From Lineolata rhizophorae (lineage: Eukaryota; Ascomycota; Dothideomycetes; Lineolatales; Lineolataceae), in assembly GCA_010093515.1 (NCBI GenBank), contig MU001679.1, positions 597,138 to 661,137 of the forward strand: 64,000 nucleotides of DNA. The letters run 5' to 3'. The first letter of the stretch is position 1. The number at the start of each line of letters is the position of its first letter. The notes below the pieces were generated by a model. It was not told the origin of the DNA. It searched no databases and worked only from the letters and a program-made list of their open reading frames with translations. Positions 32,248 through 42,400 of the stretch are shown here, piece after piece. The position numbers were made by a program, and so were the translations under genes.

Positions 32248-33438
32248 AGCACCTGCGCTCCACCTTTGCACTATGGCTATCAAGTCGCACATTTCGACAC
32301 ACATAAGGCGCCATCCAGTGGCCAGAACAAGGCTAGTGAGGATTATCTCAACGCGGAAACGGGGCTCGAAAAGGCACTCGAACAAGCAGATGGGCATGGA
32401 TGTCGATGTGCTAGCTCAGTAAAGCATTGCCTTCTTTTTCGCCGCTTGTAGCGATGCAAATACCCAAACATATCCTGGCGTCCACTTATTACGTAGTAAT
32501 GGCGTATCTTTGATCGCTTATTAGTTTCCAAGTGTACTTGGTGTGCTTGACCGTGTGCTCGCAACTGGGCACGTATCGGCGTGCCATCGTAAGCTAAAAC
32601 TGAAGGAATACAGTAAGATGGGCAAACTAGCCTGTAGACCAGTCGAGCCAGCTAAGGCGTCCCGTCTCATACATACGTAGTAGTCAGGGAGGCAACGGGA
32701 TATTCTACAACGGGAATTAACGCGGGGCGCAGATAGGACCTGTACGCGTGAGGAATTTGAATGGAAATACACCGTACTTAGGTAGGGTACACCCATTTAG
32801 TCCGGGGTCATGCACCAACGGAGAAAATGCGCCTTCCTTGCTGTTTCAACTTCCAAGGTCAGCTCGTATATCCACGGCGGGGGAGCCAACCGCCGCGCGT
32901 CGCCACAGCAGCGCGCCAAGACCATGTTGTAGTGGTGTCGCCGAAGCTGAAAGCCAGCACTTTCGTTGCGGATGCGGAGTTTAGGTCGCAGCCACTGCCG
33001 TGCGTTGTTGTCGGGCCTTGAGAGCAAGCGCAAGCAGGCTACCACGACAGCCCTTGGACAAGTGGTGGCCATGGCAGTGCGAGCCCCGATCGAGATGCGA
33101 CCATCGCACTCGCCAAGGCCCTGGCCCCTGGGAATATTCGCAGTGACATCCAACGCTCTCGCCCCCACAAGAGGACCAACCGTAAGCCGCCACCGCCCCG
33201 AACATTGCCGGGTGGATCGCCATGATGTCGGCCCTGGCCGCGCCGGCAATAATTGCTATCCGCCCTCCGACTGGGCCTTGGAAGCTTTATTCTAGACTTT
33301 GTCCTTCTGCTTCCCTACCCGAGTTTCTAACGCCCTCGGAGAACTTCCTTTGTGTCCCTGAAAACCCTATGAATATTATTATTCAATTTAACTTCTGTCC
33401 TCTTATCTGATTTGCGTCTCGTGCCCAACATTGTCACC
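32248..33438. other. Intergenic region upstream of the P450 gene
   Basis: This 1.2 kb stretch carries two TACGTAGTA copies (32490-32498 and 32674-32682), 184 bases apart, and a TTAGGTAGGGTA word near 32778. A GC-rich part (32860-33250) has overlapping frames on both strands that I do not accept as genes. The last 150 bp are the likely P450 promoter. Confidence 0.45.
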
Positions 33439-35124
33439 ATGGCAGACGGCAGTCGCTCGCATTTTTATTTAATTCTTTTGTCTGTACTCGCTGTTTGTAG
33501 CGCCTCGTACTTTGCCTTTACTGGAATCACTACGTACTTTCGTCGACGCCAGATCAAGAAACAGAATGGCTGCGAACCACCCCCGAGATACCCTCACGGC
33601 TTACTTGGGCTGGACTTTATACGCGCCACCCTTCGCGAAGCGGAAAGGAAGAAAATGTTGGACACGAGCCGCGCGCGTTTCGACAAGATGGGAGGGACAT
33701 ATAGCGCTACCTTGAGCCTCCAACCAATGATCTTCACCCACGAGCCCGACAATATCAAGACTGTTCTGTCGATCAAATTCAAAGATTACAATTTAGGGAA
33801 CAGAAAGAACTCTTTGGGGCCGCTGCTTGGAGAGGGTATCTTCACTACGAGTGGTGAACATTGGCACTCATCGCGGTCAATGATCCGACCAAATTTCGCT
33901 AGGGACCAGGTGGCCGACCTAGGTGCTTTCGAGCGACACTTTAAGCTCATGCTTCGGAAGATCCCTAGGGACGGGTCCACCGTCAACCTCCAGGACCTCT
34001 TCTTCTTGATGACAATCGACTCTGCGACGGAGTTCCTATTTGGCGAGTCAGTCCACGCTTTGAAAGCGGATGCCTCGACGACCAACGGGTTTGCAGAGGC
34101 ATTCAACCACGCTCAAAACATGGCAGCGCGGAGGATCAGAGCGGGAAAGTTCGCGGTCTTCTTCCACGGCAAAGGGGAAACAGAAGCGATCAAGTTCTGC
34201 CACGAGTTTGTTGACCAGTTTGTCGACCAGGCCGTCGAGTATCGCCGCAAGCTTGACGAGGAAGACAAGGGAGCTGTCGATGAGAAATATGTCTTCTTGT
34301 ACGAGCTTGCGAAAACAACGAAGGACAAGAAGAGGCTGCGTGACGAGCTATTCAATGTCCTTCTAGCCGGCCGCGACACCACTGCCAGCCTACTTTCCAA
34401 CATGTTCTTCGAAATTGCTAAGAGGCCCGACATATGGGAGAAGCTTCAGGCTGAAGTGGCTCAGCTGAACGGCGAAATCCCCTCCTACGAGACTCTTCGG
34501 AATATGAAGTATCTCAAGTATTGCATGAACGAATGTAAGCCCGTCCTTTCTGTGCTCTGTTGTCTGCACACTATACGATTTCAATCGTTAACGCGACTTT
34601 GACCCGTAGCTCTTCGCATTCATCCTGTTGTGCCGCTAAATTCACGCCTTGCCGTTAAGGACACTGTGCTGCCACGAGGCGGTGGTGCCGACGGCAAGTC
34701 TCCGGTGTTTGTCGAGAAGGGAGCCCTTGTCTCCTACTCGGTCTATTCCATGCACCATCGCAAGGATATCTACGGCCCCGATGCCGATGAGTTCCGGCCG
34801 GAGCGCTGGGAAGCTCTGCGTCCGTCCTGGGTACGTAATAACAACATCCATGCCGCAACAAAAGCTTTGGGAGACTTTGCTACGCATCTTAACGAAGATA
34901 CGATTGACTCTAACTCATGCAAACAGGAATATTTGCCGTTCAATGGCGGTCCCCGCATTTGTCTCGGCCAGCAGTATGCCCTCACAGAAGCGGGATTCGT
35001 CACCACGCGTATTCTGCAGGAGTTCAAGGGGATTGAAAGCCGTGATCCAGGGCCTTGGGTTGAGAGCCTATCGCTGACCTTGAGCTCTCACGGTGGCACG
35101 AACGTTTCGCTGACGCCAAGGTAA
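33439..35124 (+). CDS. Cytochrome P450, CYP52-like (alkane/fatty-acid hydroxylase clan)
   Basis: Membrane-anchored microsomal monooxygenase. CYP52-clan enzymes hydroxylate the terminal carbon of alkanes or fatty acids and so feed omega-oxidation. Three exons (33439-34534, 34610-34830, 34927-35124) close in phase and give 504 residues. The start has a textbook context (CACCATGG). An N-terminal membrane anchor covers about residues 8-30. The I-helix motif is AGRDTTAS (from residue 310), the ExxR is E365-S-L-R368 (formed across the first intron), and the haem loop is FNGGPRICLG with C451 as thiolate ligand. The segment VKDTVLPRGGGADGKSP resembles the CYP52/CYP539/CYP584 group. Exact subfamily cannot be set by eye. 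No neighbouring reductase or pathway enzyme suggests a cluster. Confidence 0.97.
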
Positions 35125-37128
35125 ATTACGAAAATGCGGAGATTTTACTTCCTTTGGGCGGTCTTCACACTACACGTAATGCGGGACCACAACCCCACTC
35201 CACTCAGACTTTAGGCAGGGCGCCTTGTTCGTACCTACATAGTAGTTTAACTTGTCCTTTTCTGGGAGCTACGGTGAGACATTTCGAATTACTCAACAGT
35301 CTAGTGGTATATTATATACAAATCCACTTATTGCCGTTTCGTTCCATATATATGAAATTGATGACACGCTGAAAGCGGCGTTGAGAAACCGAGTAGTTGG
35401 CGGTAAGTGCTGGTTCGCCAAGAATCTAGATCTCCTCTTCCCCTCACCGACGCAGACCGAGAGTTCTTCCCGAGGTCCTCGGTTGAGAGTAATCTAAAAC
35501 ATATCCACATGCCTAAATTCTCTGGATCCTGTCATATACGCGGATCGCAAGCATTTCCATTCGCGATAAAACGAATGTCGGAGCAACAGTAACAATTTCA
35601 GCCCTGGTGCCGTCGGCCTTCGGACCATTAGGGCGTTCGTTGGCACTGTTCGGGCTAGGACATGGATTGTGCTGCCCGATGACCGGCTGCTGCTGTCTCA
35701 AAGTCGCTGCCTCAATGGCCGAGCATATCTGCATTATTAATCAAACAATGAAGGACTCTAATTGCATTTATTCGAAAGTTATTTCGACATTGCAGGAAGC
35801 AGCAATGCCAGGTCATCTGAATGCTGTGTGATCCAGTCAGTATGGTACTTCCTGTTTGAGCCGACAACTAAGTTTTGTTTAGCTTATAGATACCCAATTT
35901 ATAGATCTCGATGAGCTGTGAATTAACACTTAATAGCTACCAATCTTGAAGAACACTCAAGAAAGCCCGTTCATAGCTGAAACTGGGCAGTCGCCCAAGA
36001 TGTTACACATTCGAGAATTCAACCAGATTCATGGCTCATTTCTCAAGGGCATCAATTTCATATGCGCAGTTTATTATTATTATAATTATTTATTTATTTT
36101 GGAAAGATTTAAGCCTCTTGAGATCTTTAGGAATTGCTATTCACCATGATATACAGAGCAGCTCGAACACTGCTACCATGCGAAGTACAGCAACTTCAAA
36201 GATGTGATTTCCTAAAGAAAATGCTGTGTCTATATGCATGGTCCCTAAGGGAAAATAGTAAACGTTGAGTATACATAATTTGCACTGCTTAAGCTCTAAA
36301 TTTTGATGAAAACTTGAAGGCTTTGCACGTGAATATGTCTAAGCTACTCCACTAGTATGAATTTCTGTGGCAATTACCAATGATTAAATTTGTGTTGAAT
36401 GCATTTCGCCCGCAAAGTCTCCTAAAGAGTTAAAAGTCTCCTCAAGTACTAATTGTCTTCAGACATCTTTATATACAAATATCCCTGTAAGTTAATAGCA
36501 AAGAATAAGTTAAGAGGGCAAAGCATCTAAAATTTCTAAGCCTTTGGGAGATACGTAGTCCTAAGTTAGGTAGCAATAGGGCAGGCACAAGGTCCGCCTA
36601 GCAAGGCGGCCGGGAGCCCTCAAACAATCCTTTGTGTGCTTCAGCAGGCACCTTTAGCAAGAGACTACAATTATACTATATTATTGATCCGACCCGTCTT
36701 TTTTGCTATGTATTTTGTCAGCAAAACATTGATGGCACTGTAATATCCGGTGTCTAAGCTTGTTACGTTTAATTTCTAGCTAGGCTCATTCGTTCACCGC
36801 CATTGATCCTCCAGTATCTAATCAAAGTCCCAAAGAAACCCCGTAGCAATATCTTTAGAAGAGATACTGCTGACAACAACAAAGTATAGAACAATCCCTA
36901 GTGCTCTTTGTTTATTGATATGCGCGTCGTTGTTGATTCTTTATACTTTTAGCGTTGTGCCTTCACAATGCAAGTAAATGTATCAACTTGCTTAAGCACG
37001 ACAGTTCTTAAGAGATATTTAGAAACAGCCAGCCGACCATATTGTATACCATTAATCGAATATTCTTGGTCATCTCAAGAGATTTAGTCGATAAACAGCC
37101 ACGTTTCCAACCTCAACAAACCCGGAAT
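35125..37128. other. 2 kb AT-rich stretch, possibly a decayed repeat
   Basis: From about 35850 to 37030 the DNA is visibly AT-rich compared with both sides and has only short frames. A TTATTATTATTATAATTATTTATTTA-like low-complexity tract lies near 36070-36100. This may be a repeat-induced-point-mutation-decayed element or just a weakly constrained spacer. I see no transposase remnant, terminal repeats or RNA gene. Confidence 0.4.
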
Positions 37129-38256
37129 ATGGAGATAGAACCTGTCACTATACAAGATTATGCTTTTTTCACATTCTGGACACTGCAGAAATATAGCCAG
37201 AATGAGGCAGAAAAGGTGGGTCGACTAATACAGTTACGCATTCCCGAAGACGGGCCTCGTCAAAGTGGCATATTCATTACGGTCAGGAATCCGACGGGTC
37301 GCGATGCCTACAATCATAGAATTGCAGTTAACAAGGATGGGTTGGAGTTGAACAACTCTTTACTACCGACGCAGCAATTATTTCTCCCAACCCCAAGCGA
37401 CTGCGACTCCATTTGGGTGCTCGAGGGATCACAAACAACGATCAAGGTGCTAACCTTGACCCGAGAGATGTATGGCGTCATGTGGACTTTCTCCATTGAG
37501 CCCGGCAAGGTTGATCAATTTGAAAGCCCCCCCTACTATAGATTCTGGAACCTCAATTTTGAATCTAGCATGGTAGACATCGTTGCACATTTTCCAGTCT
37601 CTGAATACGAGATTGCACGGACGCCGAGATCGCCATGCTTGTACGGCCGCGCTTATTGCTTTTCCAACCAGGCATTCGACATCACCTTTGCACCTTCTTA
37701 CGAATTTCAACAGGTCCCGTTCGATGAGGTCAATGTTGGAATGATCGTGTGGTACGCAGACCCCTTCCGTAGACCATTTTCAAAAAAGCAATGGCCAATG
37801 GTTATTTGCAAACAACAGACAATCTATGGGCGTAGCCGGATAAAACTTACACCTGTCCAGACCCGTCAGTGGGATGAGTTTTATTCGAGGCCTCTACCAC
37901 GGAATCAGTGTTGGTACGCTTTGGACCTCCTCAACGAAGACGAGGACCCTCGTCGCTCCACGTTGTACACACACCGCAACCAAGATGGTGTTGTGCACAT
38001 CAAAAATGTATCTGGGCTTGGCTTCAGGGCTCCTCCGAAGACATATATAAACTTTGCTTGCCAGACCCAAGAAGACATTTGTGAGAATGACATGGTTTTC
38101 GACTTGGTAGAAGAGCGACACTTTGTGCATGTTTGCGGAGTCGTCAACGAGGAGGAAATGAGTCGATTTGACGTCCCCATGCAAAAGCTAGAAGATATCT
38201 CCCGCGAAGTGGCATCGAAAAGGACGCTTCAGAGGGAGAGAGAAAGTAAGAGTTGA
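37129..38256 (+). CDS. Unrecognised single-exon protein, 375 residues
   Basis: I do not recognise this protein. The frame opens earlier with a TTG at 37042, but the first ATG is at 37129 (MEIEPVTIQDYAFF), giving 375 residues with no intron. Composition is that of a globular protein: many aromatic residues (Trp, Tyr, Phe), balanced charges and no low complexity until the charged C-terminus (RTLQRERESKS). There is no signal peptide or membrane segment, so it is probably intracellular. Segments such as GMIVWYADPFRRPF and FAPSYEFQQVPFDE look like beta-rich structure. It lies beside an AT-rich stretch and just upstream of TOR on the same strand. It may be a lineage-restricted gene. Confidence covers being a real gene, not any function. 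Confidence 0.65.
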   Translation: MEIEPVTIQDYAFFTFWTLQKYSQNEAEKVGRLIQLRIPEDGPRQSGIFITVRNPTGRDAYNHRIAVNKDGLELNNSLLPTQQLFLPTPSDCDSIWVLEGSQTTIKVLTLTREMYGVMWTFSIEPGKVDQFESPPYYRFWNLNFESSMVDIVAHFPVSEYEIARTPRSPCLYGRAYCFSNQAFDITFAPSYEFQQVPFDEVNVGMIVWYADPFRRPFSKKQWPMVICKQQTIYGRSRIKLTPVQTRQWDEFYSRPLPRNQCWYALDLLNEDEDPRRSTLYTHRNQDGVVHIKNVSGLGFRAPPKTYINFACQTQEDICENDMVFDLVEERHFVHVCGVVNEEEMSRFDVPMQKLEDISREVASKRTLQRERESKS

Positions 38257-39444
38257 ATATAGAACACCGTCTAGTACAGCGCAATGCTAAGCCCTCGCTG
38301 TGAAATTGCGTTTGTTGTTGTCTCCCTGTTTTGTCTTCTAACACTTTATTCGCTCCAATTGTGCATCCTTAGACAGGAAGCATACCCGATTTTCTCCGCC
38401 TTGTGCTTCGACTTCTGTTTGATAACTGGAAGAAAACTATTTTATAATCGATTGATATACGATTTGTTCACATTCTCAGAGTTGTAACAGCCACACGCTC
38501 CGGGATCGTCCTGTGATAAGTACCATGCCGAGTTGACGTCGGAAGGACTCTATTGCCTTGCGGTTGCTCCGTCAAGGAACCGAGAGATGAATAAGGGATA
38601 TGTCTTAGTATTATGTGATTTGTTAGCCTGCTATGCTCATGTACACGTAGTCATAGTCTGTTCGCGCATTAGCGTGGAATTTACTATTAGAATACTGAGA
38701 AACAGAAAACTAGCATAACCCCAAACCGTGAGTGATTTTGAGCTACAAACAGATCCATACAGCGTTGGACATATGTTTGACTCACGACTGGGCCAAGACG
38801 TTCCCTCAGATGGTCAGGAAATTATCTCAAACAACCTTGGCTAATGATACTCGCACAGTCGCTCGAAGGGATAATTTGATGCGCCAAAGGGAGGGAACTA
38901 GCGTAGGCAGACTTGGTGAGTGGGGTGAACCTAGTCGTGTACTGCAGTCTAGGCTCCAGTTTTTGGAGCTGTGCGTAGATTTTGACCGGAACAAGTATGT
39001 GAATAAGCGCAATACGGTGACACATACGCCGAGAGCCTAAGAATGTTGGGGATGTTTCGAAGGAAAGCAGGTGACTTGGTTGGGTGTTTGAATGGCGTGG
39101 CAAGTGGCAGGTGACCTGGGTAGTCCTTACTACGTAGTAGGTTGCGGCTCATTGGCCGAGCCTTGGCGGTCAGCGCCAAGCTCGGCCCGCTTCGGTGAGC
39201 TACGCGACCCGCCGCCGCTGCGCGACATCTATCCAGGGTCAAGCTCGCTCGTTGAACCTCGTCCACGCAACCTCTGCCGTGAGCGCGCACCTGCCTCCTG
39301 CGCACGCTTCACGCCCGAAGTTCTTCTTGCTCTTTCTTGCTTCAATCCCCTTTCCTCTCAATCTTCTTCGGTATCTGCTTGCTCATGGCACGTCGCTGTT
39401 CGTGAGGTCGCATTCGGGTGGCAGCTGTCACCTTGCCCGAAAAG
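38257..39444 (+). promoter_or_regulatory. TOR upstream region
   Basis: This 1.2 kb region precedes TOR. It holds a perfect 12-base palindrome TACTACGTAGTA at 39128-39139. An ATG at 39092 opens a frame to 39493 that overlaps the TOR start in another frame, so it would act as an overlapping uORF if transcription starts upstream of it. Other frames are short and without content. Confidence 0.45.
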
Positions 39445-42400
39445 ATGGCTTCGGTGCCGCGCGATGCGGCGGACAGAATTTTCTATGAGCTGAAATCAAA
39501 GTTCGTGTTGCTTATTCGACCCCGAGATCTCTATGCTTATGTTCTATAGGAACAAAGATGTACGGGAGAAAGCTGCTGTCGCGCTGCGGCAGAACGTTGA
39601 AGCTGCTCATCGTGGTATGGTTCTTCAAGTTCCTACCGCAGAAATTTGTGTGCGCAAATAAATGGAAGCTGACACAAGAAGAAGAACTATCTCCTGCCCA
39701 GTTCGTTGGCTACTATAATGAGGTCACGACACGCATCTCCTCGCTGGTTGTCCAGGGAGCCGAGACCCATGAGAAAATCGGTGGAATTCTGGCCCTGAAC
39801 CAGCTTATAGACTTCAAAGGCGACGATGCGGGGCAAAAGACCACAAGATTCGCGAGCTATCTTCGCGCTGTTATGCGCGGCAATGATACGGCGGCTATGA
39901 TCGTTGCGGCCCAAGCCATCGGGCGTCTTGCTACCCCGGGCGGGACGTTGACAGCGGAGCTTGTCGAAGCCGAGGTCAAGAGTGCCCTGGAATACTTGCA
40001 GACAGACCGACTCGAGCAACGTCGCTTTGCAGCTGTCCTTACGCTGCGGGAACTCGCAAAGAACTCACAAACTCTCATGTACCAATGGATTCCGCAGGTA
40101 TTTGAGGTTATATGGGTTCCGCTGCGGGACCCGAAGGTGTTGATACGCGAATCGGCTGCAGAAGCGATGAGTGCCTGCTTTGAGATCATAGCGGCGCGTG
40201 ACTCTGGGGTTCGGAATCAATACTTTATCGCTGTGTACGAGGAGGCGTTGAAGGGCTTCCAAATTGGAAGTGTCGAAGCCATTCACGGCTCCCTTCTTGC
40301 GTTAAAGGAGTTGCTTCACAAAGGCAACATGTTCATGCATGGCCCTCGCTACCGGGAGTCTTGCGATATCATCCTTCGATATCGGGAGCATCGAGACGGT
40401 CTCATCCGCCGGGAAGTAATCGGGATCTTGCCTATCCTGGCCGCTTACGCCCCACAAGATTTTGTATCGGCGCACCTCCACACTTGCATGGTATACTTGC
40501 AAAGCCTGATCAAGAAGGGGAAGGATACAAGCAGTGCATTTGTGGCTATTGGCAAGATTGCGAGCGCGGTGAATAGCCAGATTGCCCCTTACCTGGATGG
40601 CATTCTCCTCTTTATCCGCGATGCGCTTGGAGCGAAAGCAAAAAATAAGAACGTTAACGAGGCCCCGATATTCGAATGCTTGAGCATGATCGCGATTGCC
40701 GTCGGCCAGACATTGAGCAAGTACATGGATGCGCTATTGGATCCAATCTTCGCTTGCGGTCTAAGCGACCCGTTGACCCAGGCACTGGTCGACATGTCCC
40801 ACTACATTCCACCTAGCCAGCCTCTCATCCAAGATAAGCTTCTTGACCTGCTCAGCAGAGTACTGAGCGGCCGTCCGTTTCAGCCTCTCGGGAGTCCATA
40901 TCAAAGCTCGGCGCCGCCCATCATATGGACTCGGGACCATAAAGATCCTCAGACGATTGAACAGAAGGAATCGGAGATCGTTTTAGCCTTGGTCACTCTA
41001 GGTAGCTTCGACTTCTCGGGCCACATCTTGAATGAATTTGTGCGCGACGTAGCGATCCGCTATGTTGAAGCCGACAACCCTGCGATTCGGAAAGCGGCTG
41101 CTCTTACGTGCTGCCAACTTTTCGTTCAAGATCCGATCGTCTTCCAAACAAGCCATCATTCCATTCAGGTCGTTGGTGACGTCATCGAGAAGCTGCTCAC
41201 TGTCGGCGTCGCTGACGTCGACCCCGACATTCGCGTTGCGGTTCTGGATGCTCTCGATACCCGCTTTGATCGCCACCTTGGCAAGGCTGAGAATGTGCGA
41301 ACACTTTTCTTGGCCCTTAACGACGAGGTCTTCACCATCCGCGAGGCTGCAATGTCCATAATTGGAAGGCTAACTTCTGTCAATCCCGCCTACGTGTTCC
41401 CATCTCTCCGCAAGGTTCTGATTCAACTCTTAACGGAGGTCGAGTTCTCCAACAACCCTAGAAACAAGGAAGAGAGCGCAAAACTAATCAGCCACCTGGT
41501 TGCTGCTTCCTCAAGCCTGATCAAACCTTATGTGGATCCCATGATCAAAGTATTGCTTCCCAAAGCCCAGGATCAGAACGCGGAAGTGTCTTCTACTACT
41601 CTCAAAGCGATCGGCGAACTTGCCACAGTTAGTGGCGAAGATATGCAGAAATATATTGGGCTGTTGATGAGTATCATCATTGACAACCTGCAAGATCTCA
41701 GCTCTGATTCCAAGCGGATCGCGGCCCTACGGACCCTAGGCCAACTGGCCACCAATGCTGGTTACGTTATCGAGCCATACAAGGAGTACCCAGAGCTTCT
41801 CACAATCTTGATCAATATTGTCAAGACGGAACAAGCTACTCCATTGCGTCGCGAGACCATTCGCCTCATGGGAATCCTTGGAGCCCTGGACCCTGATGAA
41901 TACCAGAAAATTGTTGAGACATCTCCAGAAAGCAATCTTGTCGCCGAAGCCCAGGCTGTTACGGACGTGTCGCTGATCATGAATGGCATTACACCTTCCC
42001 AGGAGGAGTACTACCCGACAGTAGTTATAAACACACTGTTGGGTCTCTTGAAGGATAACTCCTTGGCTCAGTACCATTCGCAGGTGGTCGAGGCCGTCAT
42101 GAACATCTACGCTGCCATGGGCTTGAAGTGTGTGCCGTTCCTAAATACCGTAGTCCCTGGATTTATTACTGTCATCCGGAATGCTCCTCCGGGTCGGGTG
42201 GAAGGATACTTCAACCAGTTGAGCCAACTGGTACGCATCGTCCGGCAGCACATTCGGCCGTTTCTACCTAGTATTCTAGACGCTGTGCAAGACTTCTGGA
42301 GTGCGACATCTCAACTCCAAGCCACCATACTCTCACTCATCGAAGCGATTGCCCGATCTCTTGAAGGAGAATTCAAGGTCTACCTTGCTAGGGTATTGCC

